This document shows, in pieces, positions 38,285-48,227 of a stretch of DNA of 64,000 bases. The translations under genes were made by a program, and so were the position numbers. The notes under the pieces were generated by a model. The model had not been told where the DNA came from, ran no database searches, and was given only the letters and a program-made list of their open reading frames with translations. The DNA is from Leptolyngbya ohadii IS1 (GTDB lineage Bacteria > Cyanobacteriota > Cyanobacteriia > Elainellales > Elainellaceae). The first letter of the stretch is position 1. Each line of letters starts with the position of its first letter. The stretch is from assembly GCF_002215035.1 (NCBI RefSeq), contig NZ_NKFP01000006.1, positions 2,633,080-2,697,079 of the forward strand, given 5' to 3'.

Positions 38285-39316
38285 CTACCCGTTCTCTCTT
38301 CCTCCTAACAAACCCGTTGCCAAAATCATCAGCGCACCAATTCCCGCCGCCGTTCCCCATTTGATCACCGGATTAAAATCCAGAACTTCCAGGAAACTGG
38401 GAATCATTGCACCGCCAAAGTCGCCTTCGATCCGGTCATAGCCCGATCCAGAAATTGGCTCGTATAGATTGTTCGGATCGTCCTCATACTTCGTAGTGGG
38501 TGTGTGCTGTCCCTCCACGGCAATCATTTGCACCAGGAAATCGCCCAGTGCCGGAGAGAGCCGCTGAATGAAGTCCAGAACGCGACCGGAATCGCCCACA
38601 ATCAAATCGCGGGTTTGATGCTCCGCAGCATAGAGAATGGCATCTGCCACTTGATCGGGATGGTAGTAAGGGGGAACACCCTGCGGCTTCACGCCCAGCT
38701 TGGTTTTGCCCTTGTTGTAGAACGGCGTGTTGATCGTCGAGGGCATAATTTCGGTAACGCTGACGGGAACGCCATCGTGCTTGAGTTCCACCCGCATTGC
38801 GTCCAGGAAGCCCTGTAGCCCGTGCTTCGATGAGGAATAGGGACTCTGCAACGGCAGCGATCGTCTTGCTTCCACAGAGGAAACCGAAATAAACGCGCCC
38901 TGTCCCGTCTGCTTGAGGTGGGGCAACGCCACCATTGCGCCATAGACCTGACCCAGCAGATTCACCTCGATCACCCGCTTGAATTCTTCCGGCTGAATTT
39001 GCTCAAAGCGGGCAAATAGTCCGGTTGCGGCTGCATGAACCCAGGTATCCAGACGTCCATACTGCTGCACGGCTTTTTCGGCGATCGATCGCACCTGGGC
39101 AAAGTCCGCCACGTCCGCAACCACCGCAACGGCATCGCCCCCTGCCGCTCGAATTTCATCCACGAGGGAATCCAGTCCGGGCTGGCTCCGGGATGCCACG
39201 ACGACCTTTGCGCCCCGTCCGGCAAACTTGAGCGCAGTCGATCGCCCGATGCCGCTGGATGCACCGACCACAGCAACAACCTGCTGATTAATGGGCTTGA
39301 GTTGGAATGTAGTCAT
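38285..39316 (-). CDS. SDR-family oxidoreductase with C-terminal membrane anchor
   Basis: A 343-residue short-chain dehydrogenase. Rossmann GASSGIGRS (residues about 18-26), HAAATG at the NNAG position, catalytic Ser in SVSSVEARRS and YSSSK (YxxxK). After the SDR core an extension leads to a hydrophobic C-terminal segment (WGTAAGIGALMILATGLLGG), suggesting attachment to membrane. I chose the ATG at 39316 (MTTFQLKPIN) over 39370, which adds unlikely residues. NADPH-dependent; the substrate is not predictable. Confidence 0.88.
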   Translation of the reverse strand: MTTFQLKPINQQVVAVVGASSGIGRSTALKFAGRGAKVVVASRSQPGLDSLVDEIRAAGGDAVAVVADVADFAQVRSIAEKAVQQYGRLDTWVHAAATGLFARFEQIQPEEFKRVIEVNLLGQVYGAMVALPHLKQTGQGAFISVSSVEARRSLPLQSPYSSSKHGLQGFLDAMRVELKHDGVPVSVTEIMPSTINTPFYNKGKTKLGVKPQGVPPYYHPDQVADAILYAAEHQTRDLIVGDSGRVLDFIQRLSPALGDFLVQMIAVEGQHTPTTKYEDDPNNLYEPISGSGYDRIEGDFGGAMIPSFLEVLDFNPVIKWGTAAGIGALMILATGLLGGRENG

Positions 39317-39753
39317 TAGCCTGTATTGGAAGACAATTGATTGGATAGGGAATTCAATTTCAAAATTCAATTTCGAGATTCAATTTCGACGCAAAGCCTT
39401 CCCTCGGTTAGAACCTGGATGGGAATTCAGGGCTAGCTGAACCGCTCCAAATGAAGCAATTTGGCAACTGAAGCTATTAGCGTTGACTCGAAACTGCCCA
39501 ATGCTGCTGTGAATAGGCTTATCTGTGATTTAAGCAACTCTATTCGGTTTTGCAGTCTACCGTTCAGATGATTTATTCCCTATAAAAATCGTTTTAGGAT
39601 GAGCAAAATCAGAAAACACAAAATCCCCAGCTTTGCGATCGGCTGAGGATTCATAATCTTTTGATTACTGCTTATCTCTAAGGAGGGATGCCTAAGTTCG
39701 TTTGTCCCTACACTTGTCCTTACATTTGTCTCTAAATCTATCTCTAAATCTCG
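39317..39753. other. Gap with reverse-strand terminator
   Basis: A 437-base gap. It holds the SDR promoter region on its left and, on its right, a hairpin AATCCTCAGC/GCTGGGGATTTT (39620-39651 on the minus strand) that may end the transcript of 39754-40140. Nothing else is recognised. Confidence 0.5.
39620..39651 (-). terminator. Terminator-like hairpin, minus strand
   Basis: On the minus strand, AATCCTCAGC, a ten-base loop and GCTGGGGATTTT form a stem with a T-rich end about 100 bases after the stop of the gene at 39754-40140. Confidence 0.5.
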
Positions 39754-40140
39754 CTAAACGCCGCCCTTTGGAATCGTTGATACGTCTGCAGGCGAGTTGC
39801 TGGGATGAACATAAACGTAGAGATTTGGAATCGTAACTCCTTTACGCTCGATATTCACAATCTCCGTTCTATCGATTTCGTACCGCTGATCTAGCTCATC
39901 CAGAGAACTGTACACTACCTCCTCCAGATTCGGTGGATCAATATTTTCATTCATGTAGCCTTCCATATTTGGCTCAACTACATAAAGGTGATTAATTTCA
40001 ACGGGTTTAATGAAGTAGCTGGCAGAATCAGTATCAAACATACTGCTGGTCGGCTGGTTCAAATTCAAAATCGCTACAAGCAGCAGTGTGACACCAATGC
40101 CGATCGAAATTAGGGGCGCAAGAAATCGCTGATTCCTCAT
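39754..40140 (-). CDS. Hypothetical single-TM protein, 128 aa
   Basis: A 128-residue protein with an N-terminal membrane anchor or signal (residues about 7-27, APLISIGIGVTLLLVAILNL) and an acidic exported domain (VEINHLYVVEPNMEGYMNEN, ERKGVTIPNLYVYVHPSNSP). I recognise no family. It is a monocistronic gene. Confidence 0.6.
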   Translation of the reverse strand: MRNQRFLAPLISIGIGVTLLLVAILNLNQPTSSMFDTDSASYFIKPVEINHLYVVEPNMEGYMNENIDPPNLEEVVYSSLDELDQRYEIDRTEIVNIERKGVTIPNLYVYVHPSNSPADVSTIPKGGV

Positions 40141-40278
40141 AGAGAATTACCAAAAAATTTCTATTAATTCGTTTCTAACTCGGCGAATTCCAGCAGCATT
40201 GAGTCTTACTGATTGGTATAGTTCTTCTGCGTTAACCAATGGCTCAACCTAAAGAGGGAAATGTAAGATGCTAAATCC

Positions 40279-40315
40279 CTCCCCCATTGCTGAGAGAGGG
40301 ACTTTGAGATGTACA
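40279..40315. repeat. Dispersed palindromic repeat
   Basis: AAATCCCTCCCCCATTGCTG followed by AGAGAGGGACTTTGA; another member of the dispersed C/G-rich class, in the 272-base gap between 40141 and 40412. Confidence 0.5.
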
Positions 40316-40412
40316 AGTTTCTGGCGACGTCTTGTGACACAGACCTGTGACGCAGACCTGTAGCATACAGGATTGATACCCAGCCCAGCGCATCGATCGG
40401 CTCACTATATTC

Positions 40413-41117
40413 CTATGCCGCCATATCGAACATCAGCACTTCTGCCCGATCGGACGTTCCTCGCAGCGTAATCAGATCTTCATCAGAAATGGCTGCCCCA
40501 TCCCCCGCAGATAATAGGCGATCGTTTAACTGCACTGTTCCCCGTGCAACTTGCAGCCATGCCACGCGACCTTTCTCAAAACGGTGGCTCACTTCATCGC
40601 CATCTTGCAGGAGTGCAGCATAAAGATTGGCATCCTGGTGAATGGTAATTGATCCATCCCGACCATCCCGCGAACCGACTAAGCGGAGTTGACCTTGTTT
40701 TTCCGCATCGCTGAAGGTTTTTTGTTCGTAGCCCGGAGCAATGCCCTTAGATTCGGGCAGAATCCAGATTTGCAGAAAGTGAACGGGTTCCGTTTGGGAT
40801 GCATTGTATTCACTGTGCAAGATGCCCGTTCCCGCCGACATCCGCTGCACATCCCCCGGACGAATGACTGACCCGGTGCCGATGCTGTCTTTGTGTTCCA
40901 ATGCCCCTTCCAGGACGTAGGAAACAATTTCCATATCGCGATGTCCGTGGGTGGCAAAACCCTGACCGGGCGCAACTTTGTCCTCGTTGATCACGCGCAG
41001 ATTGGCAAACCCCATGTGATTGGGATCGAAATATTCACCAAAGGAGAAAGTATGGCGGCTATCGAGCCAGCCGAAGTTAGCAGAACCGCGGGCTTGAGCA
41101 GAACGAAGCGTAATCAT
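40413..41117 (-). CDS. Pirin family protein (YhhW type)
   Basis: A 234-residue bicupin. N-terminal cupin with metal ligands in [18 protein letters not shown] and [31 protein letters not shown]-terminal second cupin with [20 protein letters not shown]. Homologues have quercetinase activity and respond to redox or aromatic stress. It is divergent from the LysR gene at 41559, which is a common arrangement for regulation by the LysR factor. Confidence 0.92.
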   Translation of the reverse strand: MITLRSAQARGSANFGWLDSRHTFSFGEYFDPNHMGFANLRVINEDKVAPGQGFATHGHRDMEIVSYVLEGALEHKDSIGTGSVIRPGDVQRMSAGTGILHSEYNASQTEPVHFLQIWILPESKGIAPGYEQKTFSDAEKQGQLRLVGSRDGRDGSITIHQDANLYAALLQDGDEVSHRFEKGRVAWLQVARGTVQLNDRLLSAGDGAAISDEDLITLRGTSDRAEVLMFDMAA

Positions 41118-41558
41118 CTGGGCAGCCTCCTAATGAATTAAAAAGTTGATCGCTCAAAAAGTTAATCAGTCGAGAAGTTAATCGCTCAAGAAGTTAATCG
41201 CTCAAGAAGTTAACCAAGCCAAAAATTAATTAAGCCAAAAGCTGGACAAAAATGACGAGAAAGACCTCTGGAAACTCTCCAGGAGAACCCTGGCAGCGAA
41301 ATCGCTGGAGAAACCTGTGAGAAGAACCTGAAGGGAAACCTGAGCAGATAACCTACGCAGCAAAAGTTGAGCAGTTTGAAGAATTGTGAGAAGAGCGGTG
41401 AGAAGCAATCTGTGAAATACCGCAGGTCAGGTATGAAACCCATTCTGTTTCGGTTTGCCTTTTCCTGTTTGGCACAATATCATTATGGACTGAATCCAAA
41501 TAAATGACAATACCCTATTTTGTAAACAGATTGTCCTCAAAATTTCTACAATAGCCCT
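41118..41558. promoter_or_regulatory. Divergent pirin/LysR region with tandem repeats
   Basis: A 441-base gap. Close to the pirin gene it contains five 16-base units (41143-41222). Further right, imperfect repeats of AACCTG/GAGAA occur to about 41440, and an AT-rich part precedes the LysR ATG with TACAAT at about 41546. A minus-strand open frame at 41210-41443 is a translation of the repeats and I do not consider it a gene. Confidence 0.6.
41143..41222. repeat. 16-base tandem repeat, five units
   Basis: Consensus aagttaatcgctcaag. Units at 41143, 41159, 41175, 41191 and 41207, the third and fourth identical and the last diverged. It lies 25 bases upstream of the pirin start, so it may act in its promoter or 5' leader. 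Confidence 0.8.
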
Positions 41559-42452
41559 ATGGATAAATTTGACAGCATTCGTGCTTTTACACAGGTCGTT
41601 AATTCTGGAGGCTTTGCAGCAGCAGCACGGGAAATGGGACTGTCGCGATCGGCAGTCAATAAACTCGTCATTGCCCTGGAGGATGAATTAGGTGTACAGC
41701 TGTTGCACCGCAGCACGCGAGTTGTTACCCCCTCGGAAGCTGGACTGGCATTCTATGAACGCTGTGTCGAAATTTTGGCAAGCCTGGAGGAAGCTGAGCG
41801 ATCGATTGCCCAACTGCACGACGAGCCACGGGGACGGCTTCGCATCAATGCCCCCATGTCCTTTGGCACAATGGTTCTGGCTCCGGCACTGGCGGATTTT
41901 CTTGCCCAGTATCCCGACCTTCAGGTACAGCTAACCCTCAGCGATCGCTTTATTGACCCGATAGAAGAAGGCTTTGATGTCACGGTACGTATCGCCGAGC
42001 CGCAGGAAAGCGCCAGCCTGATCATCAAGCCCCTGGCGACTGTCGAACGAATTCTTTGCGCTGCGCCCGCCTACCTGGAAACCCACGGGGCTCCTCAAAC
42101 GATCGACGAACTGCGCCACCACTCCTGCCTGCACTACGGGCAGCTGGCGATCGAAAATCAGTGGACGCTAATCGGTGCAGCGGAAGTGCAAACAATTCCC
42201 GTCAAGGGGGTGCTTTGTTCCAATAACGGAGAGGTGCTGAGGGAAGCAGCCGTGCGCGGCTTAGGCATTACAGTTTTGCCAGCCTTCATTGTGGCGCAGG
42301 AGCTTCAGCAGGGAACGCTGCAACGGGTATTGCCCGATTACCAGGCGTCTGAACTTGCTATTTCAGTCATTTATCCGGTTAATCGTCACCTTTCTACCAA
42401 AGTCCGGCTGCTGACTGACTTTCTCCAGGAGCGCTTTGGTCAGCCTGGATGA
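41559..42452 (+). CDS. LysR-family transcriptional regulator
   Basis: A 297-residue LTTR. N-terminal winged HTH ([39 protein letters not shown]), a linker helix and a substrate-binding domain ([40 protein letters not shown]). It belongs to the CrgA/DsdC-like group with C-terminal [14 protein letters not shown]. Divergent from pirin and probably controlling it. Confidence 0.93.
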   Translation: MDKFDSIRAFTQVVNSGGFAAAAREMGLSRSAVNKLVIALEDELGVQLLHRSTRVVTPSEAGLAFYERCVEILASLEEAERSIAQLHDEPRGRLRINAPMSFGTMVLAPALADFLAQYPDLQVQLTLSDRFIDPIEEGFDVTVRIAEPQESASLIIKPLATVERILCAAPAYLETHGAPQTIDELRHHSCLHYGQLAIENQWTLIGAAEVQTIPVKGVLCSNNGEVLREAAVRGLGITVLPAFIVAQELQQGTLQRVLPDYQASELAISVIYPVNRHLSTKVRLLTDFLQERFGQPG

Positions 42453-42496
42453 GGCGTTTGCCCCCTTTTTCGGTTGCCCTCATCCCCTCGATCGAC

Positions 42497-42550
42497 CTGA
42501 ATCAAATCTGTCTGAATCTAGTCTGCCTGAATCTAGTCTGTCTGAATTAA
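42497..42550. repeat. 15-base tandem repeat, about 3.5 units
   Basis: Units ctgaatcaaatctgt, ctgaatctagtctgc, ctgaatctagtctgt and a partial ctgaattaa lie just after the LysR gene and up to the stop of the GT4 gene. Probably a replication-slippage repeat. Confidence 0.75.
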
Positions 42551-43812
42551 CAGGAGAGCCTGCGATCGCTCAAGGAAAAACTTGGCTCCGGCTGAGGAAT
42601 CTTTGCCCCAAATAGCGCTGCCAGCTTGCGTGCCTCGATCGCAATATTGTGATGCTGTGCCACCTGTTCTGCACCCGCCTGTCCCATTGCCTCTAAGACT
42701 TCGATGGGAGACTGGAGCGCAGCCCGAATTGCCGCCTTCAGCGTTTCGACTGAGCCAGCAGGCACCAGCCAGCCACAAACCCCCGGAACCACCAGCTCCG
42801 GAATTCCAGCCGTGTAGGTGCTAATCACAGGACGATGAAGTGCCAGGGCTTCCATAATCGCGACGGGCAACCCCTCGGAGAAACTGGGCAGCACAAACAC
42901 CCGCGACGCTAAAATCTCCTGCTGCACCGACAGGTTGCTCATCCACCCGGTGATTTCAATGTGGTCTTGCAGATTCCACTGATCGATCGCCGCTTCAATC
43001 TGCTGCCGCAAATTCCCATCGCCCACCAGAGCAAGCTTGACTGAGACCCCCTCTGCCACCAGCTGATGCACCGCCTCAAGCAGCAGCAGTTGCCCTTTGT
43101 CTTCACAGAGCCGCCCCACACAAACCAGACGAGGAACCGCCGGAACGGGCTGGACAGGCTGGGCTAAAAAGTCCTGATCAACGCCGCAGTGGATTACGTG
43201 GATCTTTGACCACTGAGACTGATCGCACCAGCGGAGCAGCTGGCTTTTGCCAAACGAACTAACCGTTGCAACAAAGGTCGCCCGCTTAATTTTCTCGACA
43301 ATATGGAGCGGCGCAATTTTGTCGAATTCCTCAGGTCCATGAATGGTGAAGCTGTAGGACAGACCGCTGAGATTGCTACACAGCATCGCGACGGTTGCCG
43401 GATTCGTGCCGAAATGGGCATGGATATGCTGAACCCCTGCCTTGGTTAACCAGTGACACAGGATGCAGGCTTCTGCCCAGTAAATTAAATAGTGCAGAAT
43501 GCCCCGATCGGATTGCCACCCCAGTTTCCAAGCCAATCCCAAGGTTCGCAGTGCGGCGATCGGCTGCGTAAAGAGCGTCCAAAGTAGACTGAACAAGAGC
43601 GTTAGACGATTCTCTTCCAGCAGAGTCCGGGTCAGCTCTGCCTCTTTCTGATCGCGTCGGTCTACCAGTTCAGCCCGACAGGAGCGCATTGAATATCGCA
43701 GAACTGTGATGCCACAGGACTCAATTTCCGCAATTTCGCGTCGGATAAAGCTATGGCTCACCTTGGGGTATTGATTGACCAAGTATGCAATCTTTGGGGC
43801 TACTTCCATCAT
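42547..43812 (-). CDS. GT4-family glycosyltransferase
   Basis: A 421-residue GT-B enzyme. N-terminal acceptor domain (KIAYLVNQYPKVSHSFIRRE, HIHAHFGTNPATVAMLC), C-terminal nucleotide-sugar domain (PRLVCVGRLCEDKGQLLLLE, IEITGWMSNLSVQQEILASR, PSFSEGLPVAIMEALALHRP with the E-x7-E type motif). Resembles colanic-acid/exopolysaccharide transferases (WcaL/EpsF-like). Role in extracellular polysaccharide synthesis is inferred. Confidence 0.9.
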   Translation of the reverse strand: MMEVAPKIAYLVNQYPKVSHSFIRREIAEIESCGITVLRYSMRSCRAELVDRRDQKEAELTRTLLEENRLTLLFSLLWTLFTQPIAALRTLGLAWKLGWQSDRGILHYLIYWAEACILCHWLTKAGVQHIHAHFGTNPATVAMLCSNLSGLSYSFTIHGPEEFDKIAPLHIVEKIKRATFVATVSSFGKSQLLRWCDQSQWSKIHVIHCGVDQDFLAQPVQPVPAVPRLVCVGRLCEDKGQLLLLEAVHQLVAEGVSVKLALVGDGNLRQQIEAAIDQWNLQDHIEITGWMSNLSVQQEILASRVFVLPSFSEGLPVAIMEALALHRPVISTYTAGIPELVVPGVCGWLVPAGSVETLKAAIRAALQSPIEVLEAMGQAGAEQVAQHHNIAIEARKLAALFGAKIPQPEPSFSLSDRRLSC

Positions 43813-44507
43813 GTATCGCTAAATTTGTACTTCAGTCGCTACTCAAGCTGAATTGCGAATGCACTCGACAGGACACTACGTATTTTCCTCACTGCTAGGC
43901 AAACCTAGCATGAATTATCTGGCTCCTCAAATGCCCGTAGGCACAAATATATCTTTTGGGAGGGAAATAAATCCGGACGAATAACCCCCACTCCCCTCGC
44001 CTTGTAAACGATTCCCGACTCGATTGCCTCTAGCCAGCGCAGATTCTTCACCAAAAAAATACACGAGAGATAGATTTGTCTAGTTTGTATGAAAGATTTT
44101 TTCCAATTTTTCTCGACAAATTCACGATTTATAATTGGATTAGCGTAAGATACCGCAAGCAAGCCAAGCGAGCTGGCTTTCCTGACTAAGCTTCCTCAAT
44201 TAAGCGATCCTTGGTCAGTGATTTCTGGGATTACCGCTTTGCCCGAAGCCATCTTCTACGTCGCAATAGAATACGTGGCAATAGAAGAGAGCCAAAAGCT
44301 CTGGGGTACAATCAGAAACTTTTAAACTCAATTTCAATAGGACTCAAGAAAACGGGACATGTTATTTGCCCAATATTCTCTCATAAGTACATTTTAGAAA
44401 GCAAAGAACGATACAAAATATTGTTTCGGGATAAAGTTGCAGATCGGGCGGCGATCGATGTCCTTGTTTGCATTCCTCCCGCCGCCCCGTGTACTGGCGT
44501 CTCCGTA
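43813..44507. other. Gene-poor 695-base gap
   Basis: AT-rich in its central part. Open frames of 85 residues (minus, 43905-44162) and 131 residues (plus, 44211-44606) have no recognisable features, and the second overlaps sdhA. I call no gene here. A short dyad (GTACTGGCGTCTCCGTAC, about 44491-44508) lies immediately after the sdhA stop and might act as a weak terminator. Confidence 0.5.
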
Positions 44508-46229
44508 CTAATATTTCCGCTCCTGGGGCTGGAACATCGTAATTGTTACAGGGCGATAGCGAATATCAATTCCGGCAGGCGAGTAATAAGCCTGGGTATG
44601 CTTTAGGAAATCCGTATCGTTGCGATCGACAAAATCCTCCCTGGCATGAGCACCCCGACTTTCCTGGCGATTGAGGGCACTGGTCAGGATCATCTCTCCC
44701 ACAATCAGCAGGCTTTGTAGCTCCAGGGCTTCGATCAGTTCAGTGTTCCAGAGCTTGCCTTTGTCGTCCAGGTAAACCTGCTCTGCCTGCTGCCGAAGGG
44801 TTTGAAGCTGGCGTAATCCTTCTCGCATCAGAGCATCTGTTCGGAAGACGCCGCAATATTCGGTCATGCAATCCTGGAAAGCCTGCCGCACCTGATCGAT
44901 CCGGTACTGTCCGGGCTGCGCCAGCAGGGATTGAAGCTGCTGTTCTGCCTGGGTCAGGTAATTTTGCTCGTCAATTTCGGGCAGTTTGCGAGTCTGCACA
45001 TAGCGGGCGATCGTCGCTCCTGTTCTACGACCGTAGACTACACATTCCAGCAAGGAATTGCTGCCCAGGCGGTTTGCCCCATGCACCGAGACGCAGGCAG
45101 TCTCTCCCGCTGCAAAGAAGCCCTCTACCAGACCCTCTGCACTGCTGCGAACCTGTCCTTCTGTACTCGTGGGAATGCCACCCATCGAGTAATGCACCGT
45201 AGGACGCACAGGGATCGGCTGATTCACTGCATCAATGCCCACCAGACGGTGTGCCTCCTCCCAGCAGAAGGGAATCCGGCTCATAATTTTCTCTCTGCCC
45301 AGGTGCCGCACATCCAGATGCACAAAGGGTCCGCCTGCGCTGCCGTCCGAGTGAATGCCGCGTCCTGCCCGTAGTTCTCTGGCGATCGCCCTGGAGGTAA
45401 TATCCCGTGGCGCAAGCTCCATGCGGCTAGGCGCATAGTCTTCCATGAAACGACGCCCTTCGCTGTTCACCAGATAGGCACCCTCGCCCCGCACCGCTTC
45501 CGAGATCAGCACGCCCACCGGATAGAGTCCCGTTGGGTGAAACTGCACGAATTCCATATCTTCCAGGGGCAGACCAGCGGCAGCCGTCATCGCCAGCCCG
45601 TCTCCCGTAGAGGCATAGTCGTTTGATGTGGTGTTGTAAACGCGACCGTAACCGCCCGTCGCAAACATGACTGCCTTTGCCCGCACCACCGCCAGCTTGC
45701 CGTCCCGAATGCGGAACATCACCAAGCCCTTTGCCTGTCCCTCTTCCAGAATCAGGCGCATCACATACCACTCGTCGTAGATGTGAACCCCGTAGCGGCG
45801 CAGGTTATTCACCAGCTCATGTAGAATCGCGTGTCCGGTTTTGTCTGCCGCATAGCAGGTGCGCTTGTGAGAATGTCCGCCAAAAGCACGCTGGGCAATT
45901 CGTCCATCCGACAGGCGGGAAAACAGCACGCCCATATGTTCCAGGTCGATCACCACATCCGGCGCTTCACGGGTGAGAATTGCGACCGCATCCTGATCCG
46001 CCAGATAGTCAGACCCCTTCACCGTGTCAAAGGCGTGTGCTTCCCAGGTGTCCTGATCATCGACGTTTTTCAGGGTTGCCGCCATACCGCCCTGAGCCGC
46101 AACGGAGTGCGATCGAATTGGGTGGGTCTTAGCAATGACCGCCACACTGAGTCTGGGATCGGTTCGGGCAATTTCGACCGCTGCCCGCGATCCGGCAAGT
46201 CCGCCGCCGACAATCACCACATCATGCTC
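44508..46229 (-). CDS. sdhA: Succinate dehydrogenase/fumarate reductase flavoprotein; start codon displaced
   Basis: About 574 residues, beginning at EHDVVIVGGGLAGSRAAVEI. FAD-binding GGGLAGSRAA; HPIRSHSVAAQGGMAA with the His that carries covalent FAD; FGGHSHKRTCYAADKTGHAI; active-site region LEDMEFVQFHPTGLYPVGVL; HYSMGGIPTSTEG; HGANRLGSNSLLECVVYGRR. It oxidises succinate in the thylakoid/plasma membrane with SdhB. At 46229 the coding frame runs into a duplicated internal segment, so no native start is attached. The missing first codons (ATG ATT then GAG) and leader occur at 47146 on the opposite strand, so the sequence is rearranged or misassembled. Confidence 0.92.
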   Translation of the reverse strand, partial: EHDVVIVGGGLAGSRAAVEIARTDPRLSVAVIAKTHPIRSHSVAAQGGMAATLKNVDDQDTWEAHAFDTVKGSDYLADQDAVAILTREAPDVVIDLEHMGVLFSRLSDGRIAQRAFGGHSHKRTCYAADKTGHAILHELVNNLRRYGVHIYDEWYVMRLILEEGQAKGLVMFRIRDGKLAVVRAKAVMFATGGYGRVYNTTSNDYASTGDGLAMTAAAGLPLEDMEFVQFHPTGLYPVGVLISEAVRGEGAYLVNSEGRRFMEDYAPSRMELAPRDITSRAIARELRAGRGIHSDGSAGGPFVHLDVRHLGREKIMSRIPFCWEEAHRLVGIDAVNQPIPVRPTVHYSMGGIPTSTEGQVRSSAEGLVEGFFAAGETACVSVHGANRLGSNSLLECVVYGRRTGATIARYVQTRKLPEIDEQNYLTQAEQQLQSLLAQPGQYRIDQVRQAFQDCMTEYCGVFRTDALMREGLRQLQTLRQQAEQVYLDDKGKLWNTELIEALELQSLLIVGEMILTSALNRQESRGAHAREDFVDRNDTDFLKHTQAYYSPAGIDIRYRPVTITMFQPQERKY

Positions 46230-47244
46230 TTCACGGGTGAGAATTGCGACCGCATCCTGATCCGCCAGATAGTCAGACCCCTTCACCGTGTCAAAGGCGT
46301 GTGCTTCCCAGGTGTCCTGATCATCGACGTTTTTCAGGGTTGCCGCCATACCGCCCTGAGCCGCAACGGAGTGCGATCGATTTCTTCTCCTTTTGCCGTC
46401 AGCATCAGAATGTAGGGGTCTTTGTTGCCAGGTTTCTGACGGATGCGGGCGCAAACCTCCAGACCATCCAATCCGGGCAGCATTAAATCCAGAATAATCA
46501 GATCCGGCTGCTGTTCTTGAAATACCTGAAGCGCAGTCAGCCCATCCCGGCAAATTCGACAGGAGAATCCTTCCTTTTCCAGGTAAAGCTGAATCAACTG
46601 GGCAATTCGTCCATCCGACAGGCGGGAAAAAAGCCCCCCCCCTTGTTCCCCTGCCCGCCCCACCGCCAGCTTGCCGTCCCGAATGCGGAACATCACCAAG
46701 CCCTTTGCCTGTCCCTCTTCCAGAATCAGGCGCATCACATACCACTCGTCGTAGATGTGAACCCCGTAGCGGCGCAGGGCGGTATGGCGGCAACCCTGAA
46801 AAACGTCGATGATCAGGACACCTGGGAAGCACACGCCTTTGACACGGTGAAGGGGTCTGACTATCTGGCGGATCAGGATGCGGTCGCAATTCTCACCCGT
46901 GAAGCGCCGGGTGTGGTGATCGACCTGGAACATATGGGCGTGCTGTTTTCCCGCCTGTCGGATGGACGAATTGCCAAGCGTGCTTTTGGCGGACATTGCT
47001 AAGACCCACCCAATTCGATCGCACTCCGTTGCGGCTCAGGGCGGGAAGGCGGCCACCCCCAAAGATAAAGAAGTATCGAACTTTCCCCCAATCCCCTGTC
47101 ATCTACGGCACGATAGATCCAGAAGACATTCAAACAGAGCGGGACATGATTGAGCATGATGTGGTGATTGTCGGCGGCGGACTTGCCGGATCGCGGGCAG
47201 CGGTCGAAATTGCCCAGTTGATTCAGCTTTACCTGGAAAAGGAA
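46230..47244. other. Mosaic of sdhA and response-regulator fragments
   Basis: Pieces and their sources: 46229-46380 = 45965-46116 direct; 46372-46607 = 47542-47777 inverted; 46598-46630 = 45891-45923 direct; 46631-46659 unmatched and containing a run of C; 46660-46778 = 45686-45804 direct; 46775-46997 = 45872-46094 inverted, with at least two mismatches; 46994-47044 = 46087-46137 inverted; 47152-47215 = 46166-46229 inverted; 47206-47244 = 47540-47578 direct. Neighbouring pieces overlap by 4-10 shared bases at most joins. Between them, 47060-47151 is the native sdhA leader and start. Open frames in this stretch are artefacts of the joining and should not be named as genes. Confidence 0.9.
47146..47215 (+). 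pseudogene. sdhA: Displaced native 5' end of sdhA
   Basis: ATG ATT GAG then the same codons as the main gene (EHDVVIVGGGLAGSRAAVEI) on the plus strand, ending at GAAATTGCCC where it joins response-regulator sequence. Upstream 47060-47145 is unique sequence that should be the sdhA promoter/leader. The fragment shows what the intact start looks like. Confidence 0.85.
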
Positions 47245-47509
47245 TTGAGGGTGAGGGCGGCAATACGTAGGAGGCTCCCAACCCACATTCCTTACAAATG
47301 TCCGATCGCCTCTTTAGCTTTGCTTAACTGCGAATTCATCAGGTGGGTAAATCTATCGATCGGGTAAATCCAATCAGGCGGATGGATCTGTCGGTCGGGT
47401 AGATCTGCCAGTAGGATAGAGATGTTCTGGTGTCGCGATCGTCCTGGTGCCGTCACAATTTTCTCTGAGTGACTGCTCATTCACCCTGTTCTCTCGTTCT
47501 CCCGTTGCT

Positions 47510-48217
47510 ATGGAAATCCTAATCATTGAAGATGAATCAGAAATTGCCCAGTTGATTCAGCTTTACCTGGAAAAGGAAGGATTCTCCTGTCGAATTTGCC
47601 GGGATGGGCTGACTGCGCTTCAGGTATTTCAAGAACAGCAGCCGGATCTGATTATTCTGGATTTAATGCTGCCCGGATTGGATGGTCTGGAGGTTTGCGC
47701 CCGCATCCGTCAGAAACCTGGCAACAAAGACCCCTACATTCTGATGCTGACGGCAAAAGGAGAAGAAATCGATCGCATCATTGGCTTATCCACCGGAGCA
47801 GACGATTATCTGGTGAAGCCCTTTAGTCCCAGGGAACTGGTGGCGAGAGTGCGGGCACTGCTGCGGCGAACCCTGCGTCAGGGAGGACAAACCCGTGCCT
47901 ACCAGACCGCTCACTTTTCTGCCGATCTGGATCAGCGGGTGGCACATCGACAGCTCGACGATCAGGGAAATGAACCCCTCGACCTCACGACGCTGGAGTT
48001 TGACCTGCTGACCACTTTTTTGAGCCATCCCGGTCGCGTCTGGAATCGGACACAGCTGATTGAAAAACTCTGGGGCAGCGATTTCTTTGGCGACGAGCGG
48101 GTTGTGGATACCCATGTTGCCCGTCTGCGGAAAAAAATTGAACCCGATCCGGCAAATCCAACGTTCCTCAAGACGGTAATCGGGGTGGGCTATAAGTTTG
48201 AAGACGTGGCGAGCTAG
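47510..48217 (+). CDS. OmpR/PhoB-family response regulator
   Basis: A 235-residue two-domain regulator. Receiver: acidic pair E7-D8, phosphoacceptor D51 in LIILDLMLPG, T81 in LMLTAKG, K103 in YLVKPFSP. Winged-helix DNA-binding domain: LDLTTLEFDLLTTFLSHPGR, GDERVVDTHVARLRKKIE, VIGVGYKFE. I chose the ATG at 47510. Parts of its receiver coding sequence are copied into the mosaic to its left. The permease gene follows 10 bases after its stop. The cognate kinase might be the one at 49010, not adjacent. Confidence 0.93.
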   Translation: MEILIIEDESEIAQLIQLYLEKEGFSCRICRDGLTALQVFQEQQPDLIILDLMLPGLDGLEVCARIRQKPGNKDPYILMLTAKGEEIDRIIGLSTGADDYLVKPFSPRELVARVRALLRRTLRQGGQTRAYQTAHFSADLDQRVAHRQLDDQGNEPLDLTTLEFDLLTTFLSHPGRVWNRTQLIEKLWGSDFFGDERVVDTHVARLRKKIEPDPANPTFLKTVIGVGYKFEDVAS

Positions 48218-48227
48218 GGTTCAGGAA

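Noticed and set aside
41210-41443. A minus-strand 77-aa hydrophobic protein
   Set aside because: It is a translation of a repeat-rich promoter region; no ribosome site.
43905-44606. Two small genes in the gap before sdhA
   Set aside because: No recognisable features, weak starts, and the second runs into sdhA.
44508-46889. A 793-aa flavoprotein with an N-terminal extension
   Set aside because: The extra residues come from duplicated sdhA and inverted regulator fragments; the native start is seen at 47146.
46334-47367. Several apparent genes inside the first mosaic
   Set aside because: All are translations of duplicated or inverted pieces of sdhA and the response regulator.
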